Notes: generated by a model not told the origin, from the sequence alone. 64,000 bases of DNA from Anaerosolibacter sp. (GCF_029240175.1 NZ_JARBTM010000007.1:62001-126000); one strand, 5' to 3'; positions 35,244-44,882 are shown, counted from the first letter of the stretch. A program made the numbers and translations.

Positions 35244-35768
35244 TTATTCTAATGAAAATAATCTTTTTAAACCACCTGTATTAGATAAAATAGATTGTTC
35301 TTCTGAATTTGTAATAATAATTGTTTTGTTGTCCACATTGAAATTTTCAATCAGAGGCAAGATAGATCTACCTTCCACCAAATCATGAAACAATCCTTCA
35401 GAAAGGATTAAGCCTGATAACCTTCCTGTATGAATATCGAAAAGGATATCTTGAACAATCCCAACATTTTGGCCTTGATTACTAATAACATCTATTCCTA
35501 TTAGATTTTGGTAGCTTTGAATATGATCTTGATGTTGCGATTCTTCTATTACTGATTTATTCTGTATAACGACTGCGTCTGAACCTATACTTTTGATGTT
35601 GTGAAGATTTATAATTTTTTGATCTCTAAAGTACCCTGCTTCTTGTATCATAAAGCTTACAGCAGCCATTGCTGTCCTGTCGTAAAGTATATCTTTAATC
35701 TCCAAATTTTTACAGCCTTCTTCTATACAAATCACTGGAAGGCCAATAATGTCATATCCTCTCTTCAT
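35244..35768 (-). CDS. PRC-barrel domain protein
   Basis: Two PRC-barrel-like halves: residues ~5-80 (GLPVICIEEGCKNLEIKDILYD) and ~85-165 (LIGIDVISNQGQNVGIVQDILFD...GRSILPL). Such proteins are found beside iscS/mnmA in Clostridia, and small PRC-barrel proteins (YlmC/YmxH) appear in sporulation regulons; the function is uncertain. ATG at 35768. Confidence 0.8.
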   Translation of the reverse strand: MKRGYDIIGLPVICIEEGCKNLEIKDILYDRTAMAAVSFMIQEAGYFRDQKIINLHNIKSIGSDAVVIQNKSVIEESQHQDHIQSYQNLIGIDVISNQGQNVGIVQDILFDIHTGRLSGLILSEGLFHDLVEGRSILPLIENFNVDNKTIIITNSEEQSILSNTGGLKRLFSLE

Positions 35769-35840
35769 CAAATTAAGTCACCACACTTTATAGTAAAGGT
35801 AGTTTACTTCTTATTTATTATTCCACATCAAAAAATAAAT

Positions 35841-35860
35841 AATGCACCCTCGGGTGCATT
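35841..35860 (-). terminator. Terminator of mnmA
   Basis: AATGCACC-CTCG-GGTGCATT hairpin just after the mnmA stop, followed on the minus strand by ATTTATTTTTTG. Confidence 0.85.
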
Positions 35861-35864
35861 TCAA

Positions 35865-36971
35865 TTATCTTACTTTTTTAATGATGGTTCCACCACCTAA
35901 CAAAACTGAATTACTATAAAGTACCACAGCTTGCCCCGGCGTGATCGCTCTCACAGGTGAATCAAATATCACTTTTATCAGATGTTGATCGATGAAACGA
36001 AGTGTTGCTCTAGATGGCTTTGCATTGTACCTTATTTGCGCTTCTATGCTCATGCTGTCGTAGATAAAATCAGGATCAATGAAATTTACATTTTCTGCAA
36101 GCAATTCATAGCCAAATACATCACAGTTATTACCTATTACAACTTCGTTTCTATCTGGATGAATATCCACAACATATGCAGGCTTACCAATGGCGATACC
36201 TAAACCTTTCCTTTGTCCAATGGTATAGTTGGTAATTCCTTGGTGATGTCCAATTTCATTTCCCAAGGTATCTATAAATCTACCTGGCTTTATTTTTTCA
36301 GGAACCTGACCTTGAATGAATTTTCCATAATTATTGTCTTGAACAAAGCATATTTCTTGACTATCTGGCTTATTGGCAGTAGATAGACCTAGTTCATTGG
36401 CAATCTTCCTCACTTCTTCCTTGGATACAAAGTCTCCTAAGGGCATGAGGGTATGCTTCAGCTGCTCTTGGGTGAAATTATATAGGGCATAGGTTTGATC
36501 CTTTGATACTGCATTGGATTTCTCAATGATATATTTATCTGTTGAAACATCTTTCCTAATCTTTGCATAATGACCAGTTGCTACATAATAAGCACCTAGT
36601 CCATGGGCACGTTTAAGCAATTCATCAAATTTCATATGTTTATTACATGCAATACATGGATTCGGAGTTCTACCTTTAAGATATTCATCTATAAAATACT
36701 GCACGACTTTGTTTTGGAACTGTTCCTTAAAGTTCATTACATAAAACGGTATCTCAAGATGGTTCGCAACTCTTCTTGCATCATCTACCGCAGATAGTCC
36801 ACAACAGCCTCCTGTATCATCAAGTGTATCTGAATTGTCAGTATCAGACCAAATTTTCATCGTGACACCAATAACTTCATAACCTTGCTGTTTTAAAACA
36901 TATGCAGCTACTGAACTGTCTACACCTCCACTCATACCAATTACAACTTTCTTTTTATCTAAGCTTGTCAT
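35865..36971 (-). CDS. mnmA: tRNA-specific 2-thiouridylase MnmA
   Basis: Thiolates U34 of tRNA-Lys/Glu/Gln. The PP-loop is GMSGGVDSSVAA. The catalytic Cys pair lies in TPNPCIACN and SQEICFVQ, and the conserved GQRKGLGIAIGKPAYV block follows. At 368 aa it is full length. It is downstream of nifS/nifU, which supply the sulfur. Confidence 0.95.
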   Translation of the reverse strand: MTSLDKKKVVIGMSGGVDSSVAAYVLKQQGYEVIGVTMKIWSDTDNSDTLDDTGGCCGLSAVDDARRVANHLEIPFYVMNFKEQFQNKVVQYFIDEYLKGRTPNPCIACNKHMKFDELLKRAHGLGAYYVATGHYAKIRKDVSTDKYIIEKSNAVSKDQTYALYNFTQEQLKHTLMPLGDFVSKEEVRKIANELGLSTANKPDSQEICFVQDNNYGKFIQGQVPEKIKPGRFIDTLGNEIGHHQGITNYTIGQRKGLGIAIGKPAYVVDIHPDRNEVVIGNNCDVFGYELLAENVNFIDPDFIYDSMSIEAQIRYNAKPSRATLRFIDQHLIKVIFDSPVRAITPGQAVVLYSNSVLLGGGTIIKKVR

Positions 36972-37024
36972 TCTTTCACCTACTCTATATTTTGTGCAAA
37001 ATAAAAAAAATAAATCTAAAAGAA

Positions 37025-37046
37025 AAGCCTAGGATTCCCTAGGCTT
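37025..37046 (-). terminator. Terminator overlapping the nifU stop
   Basis: AAGCCTAGG/CCTAGGCTT hairpin followed by TTTCTTTTAG on the minus strand. Confidence 0.85.
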
Positions 37047-37482
37047 ATTCATGTTCTTCTTCATGATCATGGTGATCTTCATCTGGTTTGAAATCTTCAA
37101 GCCCTTCTAAAACAATGTTGCGCTTTTGTGCATAATCGAATAATGCAGATTTTACCGCTTGCTCAGCCAAAACAGAACAATGAACTTTTTGAGCAGGTAG
37201 TCCATCAAGGGCTTCAACCACGGCTCTGTTCGTTAATTTCAACGCATCTTGTATTGTTTTGCCTTTGATCATTTCTGTAGCAATGCTTGAGGTTGCGATG
37301 GCTGAACCGCATCCAAAAGTTTTGAACTTTACATCGACAATCACATCATCTTCTATCTTAAGATACATTTTCATGATATCTCCGCACTTTACATTACCTA
37401 CTTGGCCTACGCCATCAGCATTTTCAATCTCTCCAACATTTCTTGGATTCATAAAATGATCCATCACTTTTTCACTATACAT
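37045..37482 (-). CDS. nifU: Fe-S cluster scaffold NifU/IscU
   Basis: IscU-type scaffold with three Cys ligands: VKCGD, FGCGSA and VHCSVLA. A His/acidic tail (DEDHHDHEEEHE) is typical of the clostridial version. 145 aa. The start ATG overlaps the nifS stop (TAATG), so they are translationally coupled. Confidence 0.94.
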   Translation of the reverse strand: MYSEKVMDHFMNPRNVGEIENADGVGQVGNVKCGDIMKMYLKIEDDVIVDVKFKTFGCGSAIATSSIATEMIKGKTIQDALKLTNRAVVEALDGLPAQKVHCSVLAEQAVKSALFDYAQKRNIVLEGLEDFKPDEDHHDHEEEHE

Positions 37483-38663
37483 TACTTTTGTCCTCCCTTT
37501 ACCTTCTCATATAGCGGCGACATTTGTCTCAACCGGTCTACTATTTTTGGCAGTTCATTTATCACATAATCGATGTCTTCTTCTTTTGTGAAATCACCGA
37601 TGGATAATCTTAGTGATCCATGGGCTATTTCATGGGTAAGTCCAATAGCCATAAGAACATGGGATGGATCTAATGAACCCGATGTGCATGCAGATCCACT
37701 GGATCCTGAAATACCTAACATATCTAAGCTAAGCAGTAGGGATTCCCCTTCGATGAACTCAAAGGCAAAATTTACATTGCCAGGAAGCCTGTGAATTGGA
37801 TGTCCATTTACCTTTACGAAATCTACCTTATCCAAAATTCCTTTCACGAGTCGATCTCTGAGACTGGCAGTATGGGTGATATGGGTATCTAGATTTTGCA
37901 TGGCTAGTTCAGCTGCTTTCCCAAAACCCACAATGCCTGGTAAATTCTCTGTCCCGGCTCTTCTTCTTCTTTCTTGTGCACCACCGTGAAGCAGCGCATT
38001 AATCTTTACTCCCTTGCGAATATATAATGCACCTACACCCTTAGGACCATATATCTTATGGGCAGATATAGACATCATATCAATATTCAAGTCATTTACA
38101 TTTATGTTGACATTACCAAATGCCTGTACAGCATCGGTATGGAAATAAACTTTTCTTTCCTTTGCCAATGCCCCAATCTCTTTTATAGGTTGAATTGTAC
38201 CAATTTCATTATTTGCAAACATTAAAGTAATCAATATCGTTTTGTCTGTTATGGCATTTTTTAACTGGTCTATATCGATCATCCCATATTGGTCTACATC
38301 TAAGTAAGTAACTTCAAAACCATTTTTTTCTAAATACTCACAAGTGTGCAATACGGCATGGTGTTCGATCTTTGTTGTGATGATATGATTGCCTTTTTCT
38401 TTGTTTGCATAGACAATACCTTTTATAGCCCAGTTATCAGCCTCCGAACCTCCACCCGTGAAGAAAATTTCCTCCTGCTTTGCCCCAATTGCTTTTGCAA
38501 TTCGATCTCTAGCAACATCTACAGCCTGCTTTGCTTCTCTACCAAATGAATGTATACTAGACGGATTTCCAAATTTCTCCGTAAAATATGGCAGCATTTC
38601 ATTAAGTACTTCCTGCTTCACTGGGGTAGTAGCTGAATAATCAAGATATATTCTTTGGTTCAT
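37482..38663 (-). CDS. nifS: Cysteine desulfurase NifS/IscS
   Basis: PLP enzyme releasing sulfur from cysteine for Fe-S assembly and tRNA thiolation. The N-terminus is YLDYSATTP, the PLP Lys lies in SISAHKIYGPKG, and the active Cys is in the loop SSGSACTSGSLDPSHV. 393 aa. AAGGAG upstream of ATG. Second gene after the IscR-like regulator. Confidence 0.96.
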   Translation of the reverse strand: MNQRIYLDYSATTPVKQEVLNEMLPYFTEKFGNPSSIHSFGREAKQAVDVARDRIAKAIGAKQEEIFFTGGGSEADNWAIKGIVYANKEKGNHIITTKIEHHAVLHTCEYLEKNGFEVTYLDVDQYGMIDIDQLKNAITDKTILITLMFANNEIGTIQPIKEIGALAKERKVYFHTDAVQAFGNVNINVNDLNIDMMSISAHKIYGPKGVGALYIRKGVKINALLHGGAQERRRRAGTENLPGIVGFGKAAELAMQNLDTHITHTASLRDRLVKGILDKVDFVKVNGHPIHRLPGNVNFAFEFIEGESLLLSLDMLGISGSSGSACTSGSLDPSHVLMAIGLTHEIAHGSLRLSIGDFTKEEDIDYVINELPKIVDRLRQMSPLYEKVKGGQK

Positions 38664-38680
38664 CCGATCATCTCCTTAAA

Positions 38681-39130
38681 TTATATATAATACATAAAAG
38701 AGTCGCTATTTTGGAGCTTTTTATAGTCATCTAACATATCCTGGAGTGTTATTGAATCCACAACAGTATTTATGCTGTCCCTAATTTTTTCCCATATGGT
38801 TCTGGTTACACAACAGTCAGCTTTAGAGCACTCAGTGCTATCGTCACTGGAAACACATTCCGTAGGTGCTAAAGGACCTTCTAAGGTGCGAATGATATCT
38901 CCTACTGTGATGTTATAGGGTTGATCCGCTAAAATATATCCACCCTGGGCACCTCGTATACTCTTGACCAGTCCTGCTTTTCTTAAATTCGAAAACAGTT
39001 GCTCTAAATAGTGTACAGAAATATTTTGGCGTTCTGCAATGCTATTTAATGCCACTGGCCCTTCACCAACATTAAGCGCTAAATCGAACATCGCCTTGAG
39101 ACCATATCTTCCTTTTGTAGAAAGTCTCAT
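38681..39130 (-). CDS. iscR: Rrf2 family regulator, IscR-like
   Basis: Winged-helix regulator (MRLSTKGRYGLKAMFDLA; SVHYLEQLFSNLRKAGLVKS; RGAQGGYIL). Its C-terminal Cys cluster (ECVSS...ECSKADCCV) can hold an Fe-S cluster, so it probably senses cluster demand and controls nifS-nifU. I set the start at 39130, after AAGGGAG. The ORF-track start at 39211 lies upstream of the promoter's transcription start. Confidence 0.9.
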   Translation of the reverse strand: MRLSTKGRYGLKAMFDLALNVGEGPVALNSIAERQNISVHYLEQLFSNLRKAGLVKSIRGAQGGYILADQPYNITVGDIIRTLEGPLAPTECVSSDDSTECSKADCCVTRTIWEKIRDSINTVVDSITLQDMLDDYKKLQNSDSFMYYI

Positions 39131-39179
39131 CTCATCACTCCCTTCAAAATTCCAAGTAAATTGCTCAGAATTCATTTTA

Positions 39180-39208
39180 AGTATATTATACCCCACTATT
39201 TTTGTCAA
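39180..39208 (-). promoter_or_regulatory. SigA-type promoter of the iscR-nifS-nifU operon
   Basis: TTGACA, 17 bp, TATACT on the minus strand, about 50 bp before the iscR ATG. The spacer GTGGGGTAT segment may include the IscR operator. Confidence 0.85.
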
Positions 39209-39229
39209 CATTCAATAATAAAAAAAATA

Positions 39230-39248
39230 AAGCCTAATGAATAGGCTT
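39230..39248 (-). terminator. Terminator of the CotS-like kinase operon
   Basis: AAGCCTA hairpin followed on the minus strand by TATTTTTTTTATT. Confidence 0.85.
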
Positions 39249-39264
39249 TTCGAGTAACTCATAT

Positions 39265-40260
39265 CTATCTTTTAAACGCATAACATAACTCCCCAATTCT
39301 TTTTTGTCCATCCTTTGATAGAATATATTCAAGAAAAGGCACTTGTTCTCGCAGCTGACGGTCCATTTCATTGATTGGTTTTTCATTTAATGATGCAGTG
39401 CAAAGAAAGAAAAAACTTACCCTTGCAATGGCGAGCTGCAGTGCAGCTATTTCCTGTTCTTCTAATAGACCATAACCTTGCATAAAGGGTTCCGCAAATA
39501 TCTTCATTTGGGATCTGTTCAAGAAGTTCCACAAAGCATAGGCAATATCGAAAAGACGTTCTTTTCTCTGTATATAATCAAAATCGAAAACACAGCATAC
39601 TGTTCCTTCCTTTGTAAATAACTGATTTCGTTCATGCCAATCTCCATGTATCACTGTATGAGGAAGTTCTTTCTCTTTATCATTCCATCCTTTTTGAATT
39701 TCATCGTATAGGCGATATATCAATAAGATTTTTTCTTTATTGAAATTGTGCTTTATTAACTCAAGTCTTGTAATTCCTTTATTCAATACCTCTGTAGATG
39801 GATAGACAGAGGATCTTGGAACGGGGATTTTATCATAGTCACTCAAGACATCATGCATCTTTTTCAAAACTTCACCACTTGAAAACATCTGTTTGGGATT
39901 TCGATTAAAGCTATGACCTACTATGAAGGGCGTTACTTGAATCCTATAATTCTTTAGTTTGATATAATGCTGGTTATTGATGGTTTGAAGGGGTAACAAG
40001 GCGGGTATTCCATTTTCCTTGAGAGTTTTTATTGCCTCGACAATGTTGATGAGTTGATGCTCGTCTATATACGAAAACTTAATTATATACTTTCCCTTTT
40101 CCGTTTCTGTTAAGATATTTATATTGACTGTGTTCTTAATATGACCATGAATATACTTTAATTTACCGATATCAAACTGCATACATATATATTCTACATC
40201 CTCAATGCCCAGTAGGCGATCATTTAAATGCTTCTTTTCTTTCCAGCTTATCCTGTCCAC
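39265..40260 (-). CDS. CotS family spore-coat kinase-like protein
   Basis: Aminoglycoside phosphotransferase/choline-kinase fold protein of 331 aa. It has a nucleotide-binding N-lobe (KGKYIIKFSYID), the Brenner motif VIHGDWHERNQLF and the metal motif VFDFDYI. CotS/CotI/YutH spore-coat proteins share this fold, and some relatives phosphorylate or assemble coat proteins. The neighbours (glycosyltransferases behind SigK-type promoters) support a spore role. GTG start with AAGGAGGAG upstream. Last gene of the minus-strand operon. Confidence 0.82.
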   Translation of the reverse strand: MDRISWKEKKHLNDRLLGIEDVEYICMQFDIGKLKYIHGHIKNTVNINILTETEKGKYIIKFSYIDEHQLINIVEAIKTLKENGIPALLPLQTINNQHYIKLKNYRIQVTPFIVGHSFNRNPKQMFSSGEVLKKMHDVLSDYDKIPVPRSSVYPSTEVLNKGITRLELIKHNFNKEKILLIYRLYDEIQKGWNDKEKELPHTVIHGDWHERNQLFTKEGTVCCVFDFDYIQRKERLFDIAYALWNFLNRSQMKIFAEPFMQGYGLLEEQEIAALQLAIARVSFFFLCTASLNEKPINEMDRQLREQVPFLEYILSKDGQKRIGELCYAFKR

Positions 40261-40292
40261 CTAGTCTCCTCCTTATTATCATAAGAAATGCA

Positions 40293-40883
40293 TCAATTCT
40301 GTAGATATTCTTTCATTTCCAATCTCCACTTTTCATATAGTCCCTTATCTATATGCTTTATCTCGTTCATTAGGCTTTGTACAAGGTTCTGTCTCTTTAA
40401 TTCCATAAATAATCTATGGGGGTTGGGTTCTTTTTTAATATATACGTTAACAAGATCAATTACCTTAAATTCCTTATTTTTATTGACAATAACATGTCTA
40501 GGTGCTACATCGAGTCTTTGAAATCCAACCCTTTCCATTTCCCTTGTAATAAGTACGATTTGTTTAGCAATATTTGTTGTAATTCTACCTTTCCTCAAAA
40601 GGTACTTTTGTAAGGACGGACCATCAATATAGTCCATGACGATATAGTTTTCACCTGTCTCATATACTTTCGGCACAATAATCGAATCTTGAGCAGCAGC
40701 ATAAGCTTTTTTCTCAAGATCACAATTATCTTTTTCACCATAGATTTTGACGCATTTGTCTTCAGCAATTTTGAATACTGCTCCCTGTGCACCTTTGTCA
40801 ATAAAGGTATACTGCGAATTGTTTTCTACTTGCAATTCCAAGGTTGAAATTTGTTTCACTTGGATTGAACTAAAATCATACAT
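40293..40883 (-). CDS. Atypical protein-kinase-like protein
   Basis: About 196 aa with a kinase-like fold: a glycine-rich DKGAQGAVFKI, Lys in CVKIYG, hinge YIVMDYIDGPS, catalytic loop RLDVAPRHVIVN (HRD replaced by RLD) and a VIDLVN in place of DFG. Asp residues for catalysis remain, so activity is possible but unusual. I set the start at 40883, preceded by AGGGGGA. It lies between the tandem glycosyltransferase and the CotS-like gene; shared control is likely. Confidence 0.75.
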   Translation of the reverse strand: MYDFSSIQVKQISTLELQVENNSQYTFIDKGAQGAVFKIAEDKCVKIYGEKDNCDLEKKAYAAAQDSIIVPKVYETGENYIVMDYIDGPSLQKYLLRKGRITTNIAKQIVLITREMERVGFQRLDVAPRHVIVNKNKEFKVIDLVNVYIKKEPNPHRLFMELKRQNLVQSLMNEIKHIDKGLYEKWRLEMKEYLQN

Positions 40884-40998
40884 TGTATGTCCCCCTAACG
40901 CTCGGATTTTATGAATATCATGCTGATTGTTCATGGTTCATCTTTCGTGAGGAGAAATCGACGGAGAGCCCATCCTCTGGTCTTTTTCTCCCCGCTTC

Positions 40999-42924
40999 TT
41001 ACGTTTTGTAATAATGTTGTTCAGGATAATCCCCTCTTTTTACAAAGCCTGCTTCAAAGTCTGGGTATAATTCTTTGACTTCTTCGATAACCTTTGTCAA
41101 TGTCTTTATATAGGGCAAATAGATAGAATTTACAACTTGATCCTCTACTCGATTAAACCAGGATAAGGAGAATTCCCTCGGCGAATAAATTCCAAACCCA
41201 GAAAAATGATAAAGTACGATCCTTTGATCATTGACATATAACTTGCCATCTCTTTCAGATAATTGATAGCCTTCGATGTTCCAAGGTGCCACATGGGCTC
41301 CTTTGGACCGAACAATGTGTACATTTGAGAACAACTTGGGCCATGTCTCTAAGTGTCGCTGGTCACCATACAGTTTTTTTACTTGGTCGAACCTATTGAA
41401 GCACCATGCGATACATCTAGATTTCCACCATTCCACTGCAGCTAACGCTGTTTCATTATTTTTACATCCTACGAATCCAGAATTTATCTTCCCAGATTTG
41501 TTATAATAATGCTGGAATCTTTTCGAGTTATAGTGATCGGTTAAATAAAGTGATGCCTGAGGTGCTTCATTAAATATCTTTATTGGATCAGCAAAAAAGA
41601 ACAGATCTGAATCAATCATTGCATAGTATTGGGCGGTTGAATAATGTGTCATGATGTAGTGCAGTAAAGCTGGCTTTAAGGTCCAACTATATTCCGTTTT
41701 CGTCCGTCGAGATTTAATACTTAATAAATCTCTATCTTCTACTTCATCTAACATAATACAGGTAACTTTCTTTAAGTTCATACTGTTAATCATTTTATAC
41801 GCAACCTCATCGGTACAAAGCATGAATAAATGGAAACTCTTGCTGTGCCTTGCTAAAGACTTATACATTGTAATTGCTTTACAAATATATCTATCAGAAA
41901 CGATCGTTGCGTAAAAGCAGTCCCCCTCCTGTTGTAATACTGTCTTCCCGTTAAACTTAAATATCCGGTCATTCTTTTTATATTTTTCCTCCACTAGGTA
42001 GGCATTAAATCTTGAATCAACTTTTTCTACATCTGAAATTGCTTCTCTAAGAGCTTGTGTATATGGCTCATATATAAGAGCAATCGGCTCATTATGACCG
42101 TCAAGGGCTAAGGAATATTCATTTTTGTTTCTTAATCTAAAACCACCAAAATGATACATGATTAGTCTGTCGTTGTTTACACATATCTCATTGTTGCGCA
42201 GTGATACCGTATATTTTTTTTCGTTCCATGGGGCAATGTTTACACCATGGGTTTTGATGTAGCAAATGCCTTCAAATAAATGGGGTGCTTCTTCTAAATA
42301 TTTTTGATCACTAAATCTATTTGGTTCTATCCTATCATAGCACCATTCAATACACCTGATTTTCCACCATTTCAAACAGGCAATCCCATTTTCATTCCTT
42401 ATAAAACTTACAAAGCCCGAGTTTACCTTGCCTACCATTCTTTCTGAATGCTCTTTGACATCGTCTGGATAGTCATGGTCTGATAACAATACTGAGCATT
42501 TTCCTTGGTTTTCAAATATTGGTCTCGGATCATTAAAGAAGTATAAATCTACATCCAGATGGGTAACACGATGAATACTGGGAAACCTATCTAAAATAAA
42601 ATCTAAAAGAACGGGTTTTAAGGTCCAACAATATTCATTTAATCTTCTCTGCTTTTTTATTAAACGTAATTCATTCGTTTCTATGTCATAAAGCTGAAGA
42701 AGCGTTACCTGGGTCAGCTTTATTTTTTTTAAAATATCATAGGTTTCCGTATCCATGCACAAAATAAATATTTCAGATGTTGTATGACCATTTACATACT
42801 TTTCAATAGATCTACATAAGGCGATTACCTGATATAGCCTATATTTTGATACAATAATACAATATGCATCTTTAATATTCCTATTTTTTAATTGAGCGGT
42901 TAGGGAATTAAATATATCTTTCAA
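40999..42924 (-). CDS. Tandem-domain glycosyltransferase (two copies of one GT-A domain)
   Basis: 641 aa made of two homologous domains (about 15-315 and 335-630). Each has a Rossmann-like start (AYCIIVSKYRLYQ / CFYATIVSDRYIC), 'EYCWTLKP' or 'EYSWTLKP', a DxD-type metal motif (HLDVDLYFFNDP / MIDSDLFFFADP), NSGFV, IAPWN/VAPWN and a late YHFGGFR/YHFSGFG. The same domain forms the single-domain proteins at 43980 and 44883. No signal peptide or membrane segment, so it acts in the cytoplasm, probably of the mother cell. Donor and acceptor are unknown. TTG start at 42924 with a weak ribosome-binding site. Confidence 0.83.
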   Translation of the reverse strand: MKDIFNSLTAQLKNRNIKDAYCIIVSKYRLYQVIALCRSIEKYVNGHTTSEIFILCMDTETYDILKKIKLTQVTLLQLYDIETNELRLIKKQRRLNEYCWTLKPVLLDFILDRFPSIHRVTHLDVDLYFFNDPRPIFENQGKCSVLLSDHDYPDDVKEHSERMVGKVNSGFVSFIRNENGIACLKWWKIRCIEWCYDRIEPNRFSDQKYLEEAPHLFEGICYIKTHGVNIAPWNEKKYTVSLRNNEICVNNDRLIMYHFGGFRLRNKNEYSLALDGHNEPIALIYEPYTQALREAISDVEKVDSRFNAYLVEEKYKKNDRIFKFNGKTVLQQEGDCFYATIVSDRYICKAITMYKSLARHSKSFHLFMLCTDEVAYKMINSMNLKKVTCIMLDEVEDRDLLSIKSRRTKTEYSWTLKPALLHYIMTHYSTAQYYAMIDSDLFFFADPIKIFNEAPQASLYLTDHYNSKRFQHYYNKSGKINSGFVGCKNNETALAAVEWWKSRCIAWCFNRFDQVKKLYGDQRHLETWPKLFSNVHIVRSKGAHVAPWNIEGYQLSERDGKLYVNDQRIVLYHFSGFGIYSPREFSLSWFNRVEDQVVNSIYLPYIKTLTKVIEEVKELYPDFEAGFVKRGDYPEQHYYKT

Positions 42925-42961
42925 TCATCATACCCCACAATCTGTTTTAAAATATATTCCA

Positions 42962-43726
42962 CTACCAAGTTTTCCAGCCTTCTTCTCTCCGATCCCAGAT
43001 CTCATTTGCCAAGGTTATATCTTTATACGTATCCATGGCCAGCCAAAATCCTTTATGGTTATATACTGCCAACTGCTGCTCTTTTGCTAAATTTTTCATA
43101 GGTTCTTGCTCCAAGATACAATTTGTATCATCATCTAAATAGTCAAATATCTCTTTGTTAAATACGAAAAATCCTCCATTTATAAGTTCTGCAGATTGAG
43201 GTTTCTCTTGAAATGCTTTTGCTATTCCATTTTCAACGATTAAAGTGCCATATTGGCTTTTCGGGGTGATCCCTGTTACCGTAGCTATCTTTCCTCGCTC
43301 TTTGTGATATTGTAAGAGATTTAAAATATTGATATTGGATAGCCCATCTCCATAGGTTAACATAAATGTATTTTCCCCAATATAGTTTCGTGCTCTTTTA
43401 ATTCTACTTCCAGTCATCGTTTCTAACCCTGTGTCTACAAATGTTATTTTCCAAGGCTCTCTCTTTCCTAACAATTGTATCGTTTCTTCAGCACTATCGA
43501 GCACAAAGTTATGATTCTTCCAATGATAATCCAAAAAATACTCTTTAATTTTGTCTCCCTTGTACCCTAACAAAAAAACAAAATCATTGCATCCATAAAA
43601 CTGATATATTTTCATCAAATGCCACAATATCGGTCTTCCGCCTATTAAGGCCATAGGCTTTGGCATATCTTCAGTGATTTCTCTCATTCTCGTCCCTTTT
43701 CCTCCGCAGAGAATAACTGTTTTCAT
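42962..43726 (-). CDS. rfbF: Glucose-1-phosphate cytidylyltransferase-like nucleotidyltransferase
   Basis: NTP-transferase with MKTVILCGGKGTRMREITEDMPKPM at the N-terminus, and GYKGDKIKEYF, FVDTGLETMTGSRI and LTYGDGLSN further on. The length of 254 aa and these blocks match RfbF (CTP + glucose-1-phosphate to CDP-glucose). No CDP-glucose dehydratase (rfbG) is nearby, so CDP-glucose itself or another pathway step must use the product. GGGGG ribosome-binding site. A SigK-type promoter lies about 80 bp upstream. Confidence 0.87.
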   Translation of the reverse strand: MKTVILCGGKGTRMREITEDMPKPMALIGGRPILWHLMKIYQFYGCNDFVFLLGYKGDKIKEYFLDYHWKNHNFVLDSAEETIQLLGKREPWKITFVDTGLETMTGSRIKRARNYIGENTFMLTYGDGLSNINILNLLQYHKERGKIATVTGITPKSQYGTLIVENGIAKAFQEKPQSAELINGGFFVFNKEIFDYLDDDTNCILEQEPMKNLAKEQQLAVYNHKGFWLAMDTYKDITLANEIWDRREEGWKTW

Positions 43727-43805
43727 CTTTCAGCCCCCTTGTAGATCAACTCATTTTATAGATTCTCGCTTTTTTGAGACAATGATTTAGAACCTTCTTC
43801 TACTT

Positions 43806-43833
43806 TAGGGTATGTAGACAAGGCGTAATTGGT
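43806..43833 (-). promoter_or_regulatory. Candidate SigK promoter of the rfbF-GT-kinase operon
   Basis: Minus strand: AC, exactly 17 bp, CATACCCTA, an exact match to the SigK consensus AC-N17-CATANNNTA. The -10 ends about 80 bp before the rfbF ATG. No SigA-type pair was seen nearby. Confidence 0.65.
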
Positions 43834-43867
43834 TCCATTATGATATCTTCCCTTTGATGCAAATAAA

Positions 43868-43903
43868 AAGTGATAAGTTTTTTGATCCTTGTACTTATCA
43901 CTT
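43868..43903 (-). terminator. Terminator after the glycosyltransferase at 43980
   Basis: AAGTGATAAG/CTTATCACTT hairpin followed by TTTATTTG on the minus strand. It separates two transcription units. Confidence 0.75.
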
Positions 43904-43979
43904 AATAGATGTTGCTTTTCCTATTGGCTATCGTTATCATATTTCATACATTATATTTACTAGCATATAACGTAGTGAG

Positions 43980-44840
43980 TTAAGCATTCAGCTTATCAAT
44001 ATCGTTTATTGCTTTTTCAAGCGCCTGGGTGTAGGGTTCATAAATGATAGGGATAGGAATATTATCCCCAAAGGAAAGCAGGAACTCTTTTTTATTTATT
44101 ATTTTATAGCAGGAGAAATGATACATGATCAGTCTATTTTTATCGATAAGTATTTCATTATTTAATAAAGATATTTTATACTTTTTATCATTCCATGGTG
44201 CTATGTTTACACCTGGGGTAGTGATATAGTCTACCCCTTCGAACAAGCTAGGTATCTCATCAAGATATCTTTGATCACTGAATTTATTTCCCTCAACCCT
44301 CTCGTAGCACCATTCCAAACATTTATCACGCCACCATCTTAAGCATTGAATGCCATTTTTATTTCTTTTGAAGCTCACAATTCCAGAGTTTGTCTTGCCA
44401 GCACTCTGCTCTGACTCCTTATAAATATCTGCATAATCATGATCTGATATTAGAATAGAACTTTGAGACTGATTTTCAAATAATCGTGTGGGATCACTAT
44501 AAAAATATAAATCAGCATCAAGGTGAGTAACCCGATCAAGATCACCGTATCTCAGCAGTACATATTCTAAAAAAAACGGCTTTAATGTCCAGCAATATTC
44601 ATTAAGTTTTCTCTCTTTTTTTACCATACGTAACGCATCCGTCTCTATCACCTTTAATTTCACTAGTTTTACATTTACAAGTTCGAGTTTTAATAAAGTA
44701 TTATACGTTTCAGAATCCATACATAATGTAAATATTCTATAGGTATCCGACTGTTTTATATGTGCTGCCAGAGATTTGCAAAGGACTACTGCTTGATATA
44801 ATCGGAATTTCGATACAACCATACAATATCCATTTTTCAA
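43980..44840 (-). CDS. Single-domain glycosyltransferase, paralogue of the tandem enzyme
   Basis: 286 aa, one GT-A domain: YCMVVSKFRLYQAVVLCKSL, EYCWTLKPFFLEYVL, HLDADLYFYSDP (DxD), NSGIVSF, VNIAPWNDKKY and YHFSCYK. Closely related to the next gene and to domain 1 of the 641-aa protein. TTG start at 44840 with GAGGTG upstream. Cytoplasmic; specificity unknown. Confidence 0.82.
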   Translation of the reverse strand: MKNGYCMVVSKFRLYQAVVLCKSLAAHIKQSDTYRIFTLCMDSETYNTLLKLELVNVKLVKLKVIETDALRMVKKERKLNEYCWTLKPFFLEYVLLRYGDLDRVTHLDADLYFYSDPTRLFENQSQSSILISDHDYADIYKESEQSAGKTNSGIVSFKRNKNGIQCLRWWRDKCLEWCYERVEGNKFSDQRYLDEIPSLFEGVDYITTPGVNIAPWNDKKYKISLLNNEILIDKNRLIMYHFSCYKIINKKEFLLSFGDNIPIPIIYEPYTQALEKAINDIDKLNA

Positions 44841-44882
44841 ATTTTACACCTCGCAATAAATATATATATAGAAAAGTTATTA

